DNA from: Sapria himalayana
Lineage: Eukaryota; Streptophyta; Magnoliopsida; Malpighiales; Rafflesiaceae
Direction: 5' to 3'
Length of the DNA: 64,000 bases
NCBI GenBank assembly: GCA_029783825.1
Contig: JAREIK010012111.1
Location: forward strand, 186,001 to 250,000
Part shown: piece by piece, positions 11,751 through 24,101 of the stretch
How positions within the stretch are numbered: the first letter of the stretch is position 1
How the letters are laid out: every line of letters starts with the position of its first letter
Translations under genes and position numbers: made by a program
Notes under the pieces: model-generated
The model's input: only the letters and a program-made list of their open reading frames with translations
Database searches by the model: none
Told to the model about the DNA's origin: nothing

Positions 11751-14533
11751 TTAGTTGGAAGTAGTTCTTAAAATATATCAAATTGAAGACCTCGACAAGA
11801 GGCATCTAATGACATCAATATCATTCCCATCATAGTCTTCACGTGACACCATGTGCCACCATGAGCACCTTCTAGAAAGTTATTTTGATCTTTGATTGAA
11901 AAATAAGTTTGATTTTTTTTCATAGTTTCTCCAAAGGTTTCTTAGCATTCTAAATTTATCCATGTCTACATATTTTTTGAGTCCTTGCTAAATTGAGTAA
12001 TATATAAAATTTTATAGTATTCTTCCAAGTCCCAATGCTTAATAGTAATAATTATGATAACTAGAGCATCAAGATGAAGGCTCTCCTTGGAACACATATT
12101 GTTTAGAAGATCATAGAAAATGATTTAGTCGGTAAAATAATAAGGTTGTGTTAACTACATCCCAAAACAAAAGTTTGAGAGATATGGGAAAGAGAAACTA
12201 TAAATTCATTTGTTTCATCTATCAAGTATTATCTTATGATCATTCTGAAAAGACTTTGAGTGTCATCTCTACCAAACAAACACAAGAAAAGCTGAAAATC
12301 TATTTTAAAGGATCTAAACGAGTAAATAAGGTTCATCTTCAAATATTAAGAGGTAAATTTAATCCTTATACATGAAAGCATTAAACCTCATTTTTGATTA
12401 TTTGGGAATAATAGTAGTAGTTTCTAATCATTTGAAAAGAAATGGTAAAAGTTAAAATATCTATTTAAATAATAGAGAAAATATGTTATTTGTTGGATCA
12501 TAAATTTGAGCATTATCATGACAATCAAGAAGACTACAAATTTGGAGGAAATGATGATTGAACAACACTAATGATCACTAAAAGCATATGATGGGGGACA
12601 CTTGAAGAAGTAAGAGATTCATGAGCAACTCATCAAACTACAACTCAAAAATATGCATGAGATTTGGGGTAATAAAGAAAAACCAATGTGGGCAAGGCAG
12701 AGGCATAGGCCATGGGTGTGGTAGAAGTCATAGTCATGGATGAGGTTAGAAATATAACAATGATAACTCAAATAATAACTATGCAAAAAAAATAAAGATC
12801 AATACAAGTTTGTGGAAGAGGAGTTATGAGTTGAAGGTATGACAAATATAAAGTTCTATGTTATAATTATCAAAAGGTAAGTCATAATCCTTTATAATGT
12901 AGAACTCCCAATGATAGAATTAAAGAGAATGCACCAATGGTGTCTAAATAAATTGTTCATATCTAAATAGTGGTACAAGTAATCACATGTATGAAAGAAA
13001 AAAATATATTCATTGACTTAGATGAATCATTAAATAGATATATCTTATTTTAGGAGATGATTATATGATAGTAGTGAAATGAATGCTTAGTATTATTATT
13101 CATTTAAAAGATGAGAGATATCAATTCATTTCTAATATTTATTATACTTCCAACATGAGAAGATATATTTTGAGTTTTGGCAAATGTTGGAGAAATATAT
13201 TAATATCAAAGAATAGAATGTTCCTAATCACATATAAATTAATGTTGCAAAATACTCAAAAGCTTACTATAAAGTATAAAATACGTGATAACTTGCTAGG
13301 AAGAGATATTATGGATATGACATCTTCTAAATGAGTAAGACTCAAGAGTCAAGAAGCTGCTCGAGCTCATCCATATTGATATGTGCAGTCCAATCAAGCC
13401 AAGTTCTCGTAGTAACCACAACAATTTCATTTTCTTTATTGATGTTTTTCAAGAAAAACCTAGTATATTTTTTGAAGTAAAAGATAGGAGCTTTTAAACT
13501 TTTCAATAAATTAAAAGATGCAATGGAGAAAGAAAATGAAAGAAAAATTTAAGCTTTGAGATTGGACCAAGGATGAGAACTTACATCCAAATAGTTTCAA
13601 GAGATCTATGAGATAAATTGAATTTAACATTCAATGATAATTCTAAGTTCCCCTCGATAAATGGTATAGTAAAAAAGAAAGAATTTGATTATCATCAACA
13701 TATTTCAGAGTATGCTCAAAAACTTGAAACTACCCAATGAGTTCTTGGCTGAAGCAATGGAATGTTTGGTTTGCTTGTTCAATCTATCTCCAACAAGAAG
13801 TACTTGGGGAAAATATCACAAGATGCATAGAGTGGAAGAAAGGCAGGTATCTCGTGCCTGAGAGTCTTTAAAAGCATAAAACATGTACATGACAAGAAAG
13901 GACAGAGTTTGATGATAAACTAATTATATTTTCATAGGCTATCATGAAAATGTGAAAGATTACATGTTATATAATTTTAATAATAAAAAGATTGTGATCA
14001 ACTAAGATGTGATGTTTGAAAAAGAAAAATATGATTCTAGATCTCATATGAATAATTCAAATTTCTTTCCTTTATTTGAAGTTCAATTGACAAAATAAAA
14101 CAACATAGAGCATCTCAACAAGAGCTAATGACTTAACCTACATCACCAGCATCAACTACCCATTGAGCCCATGCCCAGTCAATTTCATCACCTCTAAGTG
14201 AGTAACAATGAATGAATTGGCCAAGATAGAAGAAATCTTTGAGATCTTGATGAGATAACTGAATGACAAGATAATCTTATATTATTTTGTTAATTTATTA
14301 ATTGTGGACTAATGATTTATCAAGAAGTTGCAAAAGAAAATAAGCAGAGAGATGTGATGGATGAAGAAATCAAGTCCATCAAGAAGAATAATACATGGGA
14401 ACATATAACACTTCCCCAAAGGTTGAAAGAAATTGATCTCAAATAAGCATACAAAACAAAGCAAAATGTTATAGAAAGACTTTGCAAGATTAAGGAACTT
14501 ATTAGGAGTCACTAATACAAATTTAAGGAGTAG

Positions 14534-14770
14534 TGTCTGACCATAAATTTGATTTCATTCACAAATCAAAGGTAATGTTCATTATCTAAAATATTAAAAG
14601 ATTTAATTGTGCCATTAATTATCATGTTAATTATCATTTTGATGTTATATGTGTGATTACTATTTGTGCGGTAGAGAATTGATTGTGATTAGTGTAAATA
14701 ACCCTCTCCTCCATTGGTTTCATATTCCAATAAAAGAAAGAATAATAATAGTATTGATTCTTAGAAATTT
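14534..14770 (+). repeat. 3' LTR, copia family A copy 2 (truncated at right)
   Basis: Begins with TGTCTGACCATAAATTTG, parallel to TGTTGGATCATAAATTTG at the start of the copy 3 LTR, and follows a short purine tract (14523-14530) suited to plus-strand priming. It fades after 'aataataatagtattgatt', so the last third of the LTR is missing. Confidence 0.65.
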
Positions 14771-15100
14771 TCTAAGCACTCATGCAATACTTAAAAAATT
14801 TACACTACTATACGTTGCTATGTCATCTTTCCCAAACAGCATAATTAACTTGGCTAAGTATTCATCATGAATTGGATGCTAAAGATGAGCGCAACAATAT
14901 TGAATGAAAAGAAACTCATGTTGAACACAAGTGCTTTTCAATATTTGAGAGTTCACAACTTTGCTTGAGTGAGCCACTTGTGTGATGGTTTGGCCAAATG
15001 AGACCGTTGTCGATTTAGAGTTCACATAAACAATAAAAAATAAAAATAAAAATAAAATAAAATAAAATAAAAAAATAAATAAAATTAAACAAAATTAAAC
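14771..15100. other. Unassigned AT-rich spacer
   Basis: No coding segment, repeat pair or terminal repeat was recognised between the truncated LTR and the A-rich tract at 15019. Confidence 0.5.
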
Positions 15101-15125
15101 AAAATTAAATAAAGAAATAAAAAAT
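15019..15125. repeat. A-rich low-complexity tract
   Basis: About 100 bases made of (A)n with single T, and later 'aaaattaaac' steps repeated three times (15078-15110). It could be a slipped poly-A-like tract inside an old LTR. Confidence 0.85.
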
Positions 15126-15279
15126 ATCAACATATTTATATTTAAAAAGATAATTGCAAAACATATAACATAAACAACACACACACATACACACAGGAAA
15201 TATATTTTTTTGGAAATGGATAACTGCATTTCTTTTAACAGTTAAGTGCTTACCACAAGTATTTGTCCTTTTTTTATGA

Positions 15280-17420
15280 GGGAAGAATGTGTTGATCCCA
15301 TTCTAACTAAAACAAAGCATATCTAGCCTAAATATTTTTTTCATTTAATTCTATATATAATATGTTTTAGATTTATAAATGTATATTAATAACTATATGT
15401 TGTACAAAAAATGTAGCTTTACAATTTAAAGTAGTTTATCAATTATTATGTATAAGATATAATTCTTGTCAATAAAGTGTGTGGTAAATTATTCATTAGA
15501 ATTACAATAATATTTTCCTTCCACGGTATTGAAGGTCTCTCAAACTCTAATGATCTAACGATTCAAATCTCCACAATGTCTTCTTTCTCATATCAAAATC
15601 CAAACTCTTCAACGACGACACTCAACTTTCTTCCACAAAAGATAAGTAACTCATTGCTCTCAATATCATGACCTGAATCAATGAAAGAAAAATTAACTTT
15701 CTTCACCTTTCTTTGATGGTGTGCTCGGTTTGAAGTATTCCTCATTATTTTTGATTTGCGACCATGTTGAATGCACCCTTTAGTGCACCTCTTTCATTGG
15801 TATTACCATTGATGAGTTGTGCATGATCCATTGGTTGGTTATGGGGGGGCTGAGCACATTCTGATTACTATTATAGCCTTCACATCTCCTTCAATGACAC
15901 CACTTATTGTTAAGGAAAAATCCTCTCATGAAACTTTGAAAAAAGCTAAAAACTATATATGCTAACTAATCAAGAAGTCATGCTATGTAGTTAAAAGAAG
16001 AGTTCACCTAAATCTAGTGTTGCAATTGTTCAATTACAAAATATCTCCACACTGTGAAGGCCTTGGTTAATGAAATAACCATTATTGATTATTTAATTCC
16101 ATATGATGGCCTACTCTTTCTTGTGTTGAATGATTTACGTACAAAATTTTTGGAGATCACATTGCTTATTCAAATTAGGGTATATAACTAGCCTTTGAGA
16201 ATCTATATTGTCTTTTGGTTGGACATGAGGCATATTAGAGGATTCTAGAAGATACAATGGAACACTTGGTTGCCTTAACAATTTACATGAATAAAAAGTA
16301 GTGCGCATAGGGGAGTGGTGTCACATGTGATCTTACAAGCCAAATAAATCAACTATTCAAATATGGGTCTCAAGATTTTCACAAGCTAAAACTCAAATGG
16401 AGCCCAACGTGATGCGTGTCGCTCCAACAACTCTAGAAGGTCGTATATTTCAAATTGCTATAACCATTCCAAATGCTAAATTTATGATCATTTAGGCATG
16501 TTGCGAGTCCTGTCTCAACTGTGTCACCTATCTAAAAGGACAAATTTTGGTTACTTGATTTGGCCATTTTTCATAATATCTTGGATGATCTTTATAATTT
16601 ATAGATTGATTCAGAATATTAAGAAACTAACAAAGTAATTCTCAATGATGGTTCAAGTATGACAATTTGACATATTGGTGTTTTGGTTTTCATTCTCTTA
16701 ACCAAATTTTTACATTGTGTGATACCTTGTGTTCTAAACCTTTATAAATATTTAATTTTATCCATCTCACCAAACAAAATAATGTGTTTGTTGTTCAATG
16801 TTACCATACCTATGGTTTCTACACATTCTTGGAATTAACAGTGTCAATCTCTTCCAAAGAGGTTGTTAATGTCATTTAAGTACTATTAAAAAACACATCG
16901 ATAAGTATTTCACACCACTAGTCTCTAAATTCATGAATCACATTAAATTTATTTACAATGATGTGCGAGATCTCGTTAGTTTACTATAAATGATGGATCA
17001 TGATATTATCTTATTTTTATTGATCATTATATAGAATCCACATGGTTTATCTAATGATCATTAAATATGATGTTTCTAATATTTTCATGCATTTCAAAAT
17101 GAGTGTTGAAACTCATTTTAAAAATCCCATTAAATTATTGTGCTCTGACAATTGATGATCATTACTTTAAAATTATATTTATTGATTTATGATATAACTC
17201 ACTATGCCATATCTCCATACACTTCAGAATAAATGGTATCTATGAACATCATCAGTATCATCTAGTTGAATGGGCCTTACAATTTTTTGTGATGCAAATC
17301 ATGATTTTTTGTATTGGCCCCATGCTTTTCAAAGAATCTATTGCCAAATAAGCTAATAACCCATGCTTCTTCTCCAACAAAAAATATTATTTGAAGTCAT
17401 TTTGGACAAACACTAGATTA
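15280..17420 (+). pseudogene. Copia gag-protease-integrase remnant, Ale/Retrofit-like lineage
   Basis: A probable LTR 3' end at about 15290-15520 is followed by a primer-site-like CGGTATTGAAGGTCT (15524-15538). Gag begins near 15573. Its best stretch is at about 16190-16290, where LYCLLVGHEAY and HLVALTIYMNKK correspond to the end of the UBN2-type gag domain. KQNNVFVVQCY (about 16780-16810) matches the pre-integrase stretch. An integrase core remnant at 17000-17340 shows YYLIFIDHYIESTWF, then DVSNIFMHFKMSVETHFKNP in a second frame. Its wording differs from family A, so this is a third copia lineage. RT was not recognised. Confidence 0.72.
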
Positions 17421-17852
17421 TTTGAAATTTAAAAAAAATGATTGTTTTGAACCTAAAAAAAAAATTTCTTTTCATGGCACTTGTTTGATAAAAATCAATA
17501 GCGCTTAAATCATTTACCTTTTGAGATAAACTAGAAAACTCATGATTTTGATCTATGCAAATCATTTCTCTATGGATTCGATCAAAAAAAATCGTGCTGC
17601 TCAATGAGAAAAATGGGAAGACAAGGTCATTTAGTAGGCATCCATCATGATACAATGTATATTGGAACTTTCATGATGATTTGGTTCTGGTGATCTAAAT
17701 CTCGAAAGACTTTTTCATCTCTCTATAACATATAAAGAGTGGTCCTCCATTATGCTTGGTTAAACAAGTACTTGGTTTAAAGAGAATACTTCATATCACC
17801 ACATTCATTGTAAAAGGTTTTCGAAAAAATACTCAAATTTCATGAGTAATCG

Positions 17853-17903
<51 letters not shown>

Positions 17904-18421
17904 CTGCTTCATGATGTATGAGAATATAAACATCAAATGCTATTTTTTTTAGCATTCCTATTGTCATAATCATTATCTAATTTTGTTGATATTTTTGTTT
18001 TCTCACTAATATACAATTATAAGTATTTCTAATATTCGTGATCAGACATCATAATTCATTTCACCAAGGAGAATGACTATATTAAAAACTCCTTCGAACT
18101 ACAAAACCAATGAAGTGAACTTGGTTTGATCATTTTGTTATTTTCAAATGGCAGCTTTGAGAAACTATCCAAGTACCACTAAAGGTAAACATTAAAGAAA
18201 TCTTCTTTCTTATTTACTTTGTTCTTTGATTAATTTTGAAATTATGAATGAATTTCCATTTAGATGTCCTAAAATCTGAACTATAACTTGAAATCTATAT
18301 TTTGGAGTTACATACAAGTTTATTGATCAATGAACACTTTAATTCTAACTTAGGGCAAATTGAGGTTAGAAAGGTTTATAGCACATGGATTTTTAATTTA
18401 TAGAAAATTGAAGTAGCCACA
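17421..18421. other. Probable continuation of the copia remnant, unrecognised
   Basis: No domain motif could be placed here apart from the GT microsatellite at 17854. By position it would cover the integrase C-terminus and RT of the preceding element, but stops are too dense to confirm this. Confidence 0.4.
17854..17900. repeat. (GT)n microsatellite
   Basis: Uninterrupted GT dinucleotides for about 46 bases. Confidence 0.97.
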
Positions 18422-18833
18422 TAGAAATGTTAAATGGGTCATGTCATGCTGGCACAACTCTTTTTTTAAGCTCATTCTGGCCACCATGTCGTGCTGGCAC
18501 ACTTCTAGAAATGGGCAACCTGACACAGCTCATTGACTTAGCTTTTAGCATGGTAGTGTCAAGCCAAGGTCAGGCTTGGCCAAACTAACATGGTTCATTT
18601 CAAGCTAGCATGGGTTCAAGTCAGTCTAGCCCTGGCTCAATACCAGACTAGTCGATTTGGGCAGCAGGGTCAAAACTAGTTAGCATTGATCATCGTGGAT
18701 ATCATGCCGTGTTGCATGCCGACCCATGGCACGTCTAGGCATGGCTATGAACTGGGTCATGTCATGCCTGACATAGTTGAGTCGTGTCATGTTCTGTGTT
18801 GTGCCCAAACTGCCAACCCAATTGACTCCTATA
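18422..18833. mobile_element. Decayed non-autonomous hAT-like element
   Basis: The left end TAGAAATGTTAAATGGGTC and right end ATTGACTCCTATA are imperfect inverted copies of the TAGRGGTGTCAA-type terminus. That terminus is clear in the element at 56992-57440 and again at 63676. The interior is richer in G and C than its surroundings and repeats phrases such as 'catgtcatgctggcac' and 'catgtcgtgctggcac', which look like transition-decayed versions of the 'gccgtgcc' repeats of the younger copies. Candidate 8-base flanks (tagccaca and tagttatc) agree poorly, so the target duplication is eroded or the ends are off by a few bases. Confidence 0.5.
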
Positions 18834-19453
18834 TAGTTATCACATCACTTAATTTATCATTATTTAGAATGAAAATTCTATGTTGTTCCTATATTTTACT
18901 CACAATGAGTATGTTCTCTCTTTTTGCTTCTCTTTGTTCCACAATGAAAATCATCTCAACTTTCCTCTCATACAATGATAATTGAATGATAAAAAAATAA
19001 AAAATATATATTTCTATAATATCTATGATCAAATAAATATAAAATATTTTTTGGCAATTTCATTAATCTATATAAAACTATATTATCTTAAAAAAATGAA
19101 TGGTAGTCATTATTTTCCAAAACTATTGACATTTTCTGTATCAACAAGTTTAAAGTTTCAATAAAATAAAATTTCAATATAATAAGTGTAATTGTCAAAA
19201 TTTGAAAATTTTCTCTTTAGTGATTTTGAAGTAGTATCACCATACCCGACCTAAAACCCTAAAATAGGATAAAAATATTTGGGTTAATTCTTTAATTTTT
19301 CTCATATTTATGAGTAAGTAGACAATGGAATTTATTAAAAATAAGGGAAGAAAGTTGTGGGAAGAAATAAAAAAATTATGATAAGCAATATTAGAAAATT
19401 ATATCATTACCTTTATCAGATATTACCATGATGATGCAATTTTTTTCTCTTTG
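18834..19453. other. Unassigned AT-rich DNA
   Basis: No protein motif, terminal repeat or tandem structure was recognised in this 620-base stretch. The open frame at 18982-19164 is of random AT-rich type. Confidence 0.5.
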
Positions 19454-19712
19454 TGTTGGATCATAAATTTGATCCCTTATGGGAGCTTAATCACAAATCA
19501 AAGACAAAGTTTATTATCTATAGTCTTATATGGTTTAATTGTAACTTAAATACTAAATGGTGGAAATTTATTTGTGAATAGTATAAATAATCACTCCCCC
19601 ATTGGTCTAGGCATCAAAAAGAAGAACAAGAATTTGTAAACTATAAGTTATAATGTGATACTTATAGGAGTTTCAATAAAAGTTATTTGTTTTGAGTATT
19701 TTATTTTCAACA
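19454..19712 (+). repeat. 5' LTR, copia family A copy 3
   Basis: Starts TGTTGGATCATAAATTTG and ends 'ttattttcaaca', so it has the TG...CA boundaries of an LTR. It contains 'tagtataaataatcac' (TATA-like) and 'cccattggtcta'. It is similar to 22182-22372 and to the LTRs of copy 2. Confidence 0.75.
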
Positions 19713-22181
19713 AAATGCTGTATGGGGGTCTTAGCTAGAAGTATATGGTATAATATATCAAATTGAAGGTATTGACAAAATGAATCCAATGATTCCACAA
19801 TCATCCCTATTAGATTTCATGCACATCTTCTTGCATTATTGTAAGCTCCTACTAGAAAGTTAACTTGATCATTGATCAAAAGAAACCAATTTTTTGGAGT
19901 CGTCACCTTACTTGAACAGGATTAGTTCTAAAGATTATACTACATTGTCGTATGAAAAAAAAAACAAACCAATTATGGAGTTTTAGCCAATGTTTTTTTT
20001 TTTTTTGCTATTTTGAATTCATTTGTGTAAATTTTATTAATTCTTGCTTTATTGAGCGAAATGTCAAATGATATGGTATCATTCCAAGTTCTAATGTTTG
20101 AAGGTAATAATTATGATAACTACAATATCAGGAAAAAAAACTTTTCATACTATGCATGATGTTTAGGAAATCATACACAAAAATTATAGTGACTCAATAA
20201 TGATGTTGCACTATTCACAACCCAAAAGGAATAGTTTGAGATATATAAGAAAGATAGAGAAGAAGGCTCACTACCTCATTTATAAAGAATTAGGTGATGA
20301 CTTTGAGAAGATGTCAAGAGTAAACTCTACAAAGCAACCATGGTAAAACTACAATTCTCATATAATGGATTCGAGCAAGTGAAGTGAGTTAATCTCCAAA
20401 GTTTAAAAGGTGAATCCATATCCTTATACATAAAAACAATTGAGACTTTTTTGGATTATCTTTCAACAATAGTAGATGTTCTAATTAATTGAAAAGTAAA
20501 AGTGAAAAATTAGAAGATATTAAAATACTAAAGAAGATATTACATCAATTAAACTCAAATCTGAGCACATCATCATGGTTATAGAAGAAACCAAATACTT
20601 GAAAGAAATGATGATTAAACAACTCCAAAAATCATGACAAACATATGAGGAAAAACATAACAAAAAAAAGCAAGTGATCATTGAGCAACTCCTAAAATTG
20701 CAACTCAAGAATATGCATGAAAGCTAAGGTATTAATAAAAATAATGTAGTTGAGACAAAGGTTGAGGTCATGGACTAGTGGAAATTGTAGTCATGGACAA
20801 TGTTGGAATTATAATAATGGCACCTCCAATAATAACCACTATAAAGTAGATAGCTTAACACGAGATCATAATAGAAACAATCCAAACTTGAGGCATGAAA
20901 AAACTCAAGTTTGATGTTATAATTGTCAGAAGGTTGAGTATTATTATATAGAATGTAGAGATCCTAAAAATAGGATTAAAGATAAGGATAATTAAGTAGA
21001 GGATAAAACAAATGATAAATAAACTCTTCTTTTTTCATAAAAGGAACTTGGAGGTGTCCAAACAAAATGGTAGTACGTTAATAATGGTGCAAATAATAAC
21101 ATGTGTGAAGGAAAGATTTGTTTGTGGATTTATAATACAAATCAATAAGCAAATATATCTCATTTGGATATGATTCCATAATAAGCATGAATAGAACAGA
21201 TTACATTCTTATTTTTTGAAAATACTTAAATTTGTTTTCAATGTTTATTATACTCTTAACATGAAAAACAATATCTTGAGTTTGAGCCAGCTTCTAGAGA
21301 AAAGTTATAATATTCACATGAATGATCATAATCTTTCAATAAAATATGATAAGAATAACTTCAGTGCTAAAGTATCAATGTTAGAGAATAGAATGGTCAT
21401 GATCAACATACAAAATGATATTGCAAAATGTCAACACATTTTCAACTATGACATATATCAAAATAGGTGTATAGTTTGCATGTCTAAATGGAGCACTTGA
21501 AGATGATATTTATATTTAGCAACCATAAGGCTACAAAGAAAAAGGCCACAAGTGCAAGTTTTTGAAGAAAGTACTTTATGAGTTAACAAATACCAAGAGC
21601 ATGGAATAGCATGATGGTGAAGTACTTCCAAATAAATAGTTTCAACAAATATCCCTACGAGCATACTCTACATATCGAAATCATAAGTTTGAGATATTTT
21701 TTTTGTGTGCCTATGTGATGATGACTTGATTTTTACCATAATCAACCCAATAATATTTATAAAATTAAACAAAGTGATAGCCAATCAATTTGAGATAACA
21801 TACATGGGCTCTTGTTATATTGCCTTGGTGTTAAAGTAAAGCAACAAGGAGATAGGAAGGACTTCTGATCAAATATGGAGTCAAGATGCACAATTATGAA
21901 GAAGTTAAAAGTGCAGCTTTGACGTTTTTCAAAATTTTGATAGGAATTCTATGCTGCCTAACATGCACAAGGGCATATATACTTTTGGCAATAAAATTAG
22001 TTAGTCGATAAATGTAATCTCAAATAACCTCTTTTATAAAGCCATGAAGAGAATTCTTCTATTTCTAAATATACAATTAACTTTGAATTGTTATATATAT
22101 TTTTACTAAGCCATTGACAAAAGAAGACTTTGTAAACTTAAGGAACTTATTACAAGTCACATGATCAAGATTAAATAATTC

Positions 22182-22372
22182 TGTTGGATACTGAACTTAG
22201 CCATCGTGAGATCCCAATCACAAATTAAATTCAAACTTTTATTATCTAGAATTTTCTAGAGTTTAATTGTAACTTTAATGCTAGAAGAAAAAATAATAAT
22301 ATATTATTAAGTATGAGTTATATTGTAATATTTATTTAGGTTTCAATAATTTTTTTTCCTTTTTTTTGAGTG
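22182..22372 (+). repeat. 3' LTR, copia family A copy 3 (deleted in the middle and truncated)
   Basis: Starts TGTTGGATACTG and shares 'tttattatctagaattttctag' style sequence, 'ttgtaac' and the terminal 'tttcaataa...gagt' with the 5' LTR. The promoter part ('gtataaataa' to 'ttggtc') is missing. It stops at 'gagt', where the 5' LTR would continue for another ~15 bases, and is followed at once by unrelated sequence. Confidence 0.65.
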
Positions 22373-22424
22373 CTACCCATCACCTCATTCATATGTCTAA
22401 TAACTAAAACAAGTATTTTTGATT

Positions 22425-22740
22425 GCAGGGAAATAGCAAGCTTTATGCTTTCACAGTTCTTTTGTTGTAGTTGTTCTGGATTGGGATGCTGGAAAAGCTA
22501 TCCAAGGAGGTGGTGGAAAGGGTGGAATTGTGGTTCTTTATGCTGCCCAAAGTCTCATAGTTGCCATTGTGCAAATTGCAAGTGGACAGGGTGTTGCATT
22601 TTCAGATTTTGTTTTTACCCGGATTGCCAATGCCGCATGGTGTTCCCCTGGTGCCCAAAAATGAGATGTATGCAAAGAAATTTTTCTTTTAATTGTTCGA
22701 AGACATGTTGGAATCCAACCCGTGTGTTTCTGTAGTGCTA
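22425..22740 (+). pseudogene. Exon-like gene fragment of unknown identity
   Basis: A ~315-base patch clearly richer in G and C than the AT-rich DNA on both sides, preceded by 'tttttgattgcag', which looks like a 3' splice site. One plus-strand frame stays open for about 60 codons (22455-22665) and reads as a glycine-rich turn (KAIQGGGGKGG), a hydrophobic stretch (IVVLYAAQSLIVAIVQIA) and then TRIANAAWCSPGAQK, ending in a stop. The other plus frame (22370-22735) is Cys/Trp-rich and looks unnatural, and the minus strand is also open (22538-22747). I do not recognise the family or even the coding strand with certainty. Its position against a truncated LTR suggests a captured or broken gene piece. 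Confidence 0.4.
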
Positions 22741-22960
22741 TACTCACTATTTCTCTATTAATGGAGCCCTAGGAAAAAATATTATTATAAGGATCATGGG
22801 CATTTTCTAACAGAGAGAAAGTGGACATCTACATTATGGCAAGCAGCATCAATTAAGTAAATATTTAATTCTTGAAAATTAGTCTAAATATGGTAATTCA
22901 AGACATAACAAACATTTTTTTAAGCAATAGTAGTCCCAATTACAAGATCAATAATCTTAA
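22741..22960. other. Unassigned spacer
   Basis: No recognisable feature between the gene-like fragment and the flanking repeat copy. Confidence 0.5.
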
Positions 22961-24101
22961 AACATAATAGTATGATTTTTTTTTGAAAACAATCAAATCA
23001 AAGAATTAAATCGAATGGAATGATGAAAATCAAATAGATCTGATGCAACCAATGGAAACAAAGCAATCGCCTAAAAATTAATTAACCCATTCTGATAATT
23101 TATTGAGGTCGATCAATACGTAACCCAAATATTAAGATTTTGAGACTAATTTATCTATCCACAATTAGGTTAACTAATTTATCCTATGGTTTTAATCTTT
23201 TTAATTTTGTTTATGAACCGTCCAAATGTAGCAGAACACAATATATTTTTGATTTTTCAAATATAATTTCTGTCCATTTTAAATTAAAATTATGTTTTAA
23301 TTTTAATTTAAACGCATGATAGTTTTCAATGATTCAATCTAATCTCTAAATAAATCCATAATTTATTTTAAATATTTTCAAACTCATAAAATATTTAAAT
23401 TCAGATTTATTTTACTTTAAAATTGAAAAAAAAATTAATCATACAAATTATACATATTGAATCCTAAAATATATGAATTAAATCTTTGAATTAATTCACA
23501 ATTTAATTTCGAGATTACTTCTCAAATGTCCTTATACCTTATTTGACAGAATACACCTTAAATGTTCTTTATATATTCTATACATTTTGATAGAATATAC
23601 AGTTGCACATAATTTGTATTCTGCACGGAATTGACAGAATACTCGATAAATAAAGAGAATTAAATTTGGGTTTTAACTTTTTGGATTTTGTGATACTTCA
23701 ATTCTCTAAATTTTTGCGAACCCAGATAGCTTCAACAGTGCATCCTCAACACGAACACCAGCATGAACCCCACACAAACACCACATGATCCTCTATTAGA
23801 GCTCCGCGTAATCATGCTCTAGCATTTAGAAGTAATAATGAGTGAGAGATTCAAAGAAAAATAATAATAGGCCCGTAAGAATTTCAAAAATCAATCCCTT
23901 TTCCAATAAACTCTCTTCCACCCAAAAATTTTTTTAAAGATTTTTTCTTTGCAAACCTTGCGAGAGGTTTTTTTGAAAGAAGAGGGACACAACATTTAGT
24001 AAAATTTGATAGCCCCAATTTTAATTTCCAAAAAAATGGGGTATGTCTTTATATATTATTCAACATTGTAAAAGTGGGATAGCTCCCAAAATGGGGTATG
24101 T
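22960..24101. repeat. Flank repeat copy A, left half (split by the CACTA element)
   Basis: Homologous in order to 45390-46490. Shared landmarks are 'cctaaaaattaatt', 'ggtcgatcaata/gttcgatcgata', 'cagaacacaatatattttt', 'catgctct/catgctca', 'cccaaaaa...ctct', 'gagaggttt' and 'aatttccaaaaaa'. The right half of this copy resumes at 41009 beyond the transposon. It carries a local duplication: 'aaatggggtatgtctttata' occurs at about 24034 and again at about 24089. It may be an LTR, but no primer site was found next to it. Confidence 0.75.

Larger units (their letters stand above)
11455..14770 (+). mobile_element. Ty1-copia family A, copy 2, internally deleted
   Basis: Related LTR sequences occur at 11455-11731 and 14534-14770. 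Both share 'attaattatcatgtt/attaattaccacttt', 'gtataaataac' and 'attggtttcat'. A degraded primer site follows at 11734-11750. The interior reads gag (from about 11990; NKVHLQILRGKFNPY near 12330-12370), a zinc-knuckle region near 12850, the pre-integrase region (13080-13320) and integrase (13340-13860). It then gives only the start of RT (14310-14470) before jumping to the end of pol, ending close to the 3' LTR. Most of RT and RNase H is therefore deleted. Stops occur throughout. Confidence 0.8.
19454..22372 (+). mobile_element. Ty1-copia family A, copy 3, internally deleted
   Basis: LTRs lie at 19454-19712 and 22182-22372, with a primer-site remnant at 19715. Gag is readable from about 20060 with heavy stops; LQSLKGESISLYIKTIETF at 20390-20450 is equivalent to the LQTLRGEFESLxMKExE stretch. 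A zinc-knuckle region is near 20910-20950 and pre-integrase at 21216-21460. At about 21470 the sequence jumps straight into the RT region (21490-21870), so integrase and part of RT are deleted. The pol end reads LCKLKELITSH next to the 3' LTR. Confidence 0.8.

Noticed and set aside
22370..22735. 121-codon Cys/Trp-rich plus-strand frame as a gene
   Set aside because: Another plus frame of the same DNA gives a more natural hydrophobic/glycine pattern, and the Cys/Trp wealth looks like an out-of-frame reading of GC-richer DNA. Kept only as a gene-like fragment of unknown frame.
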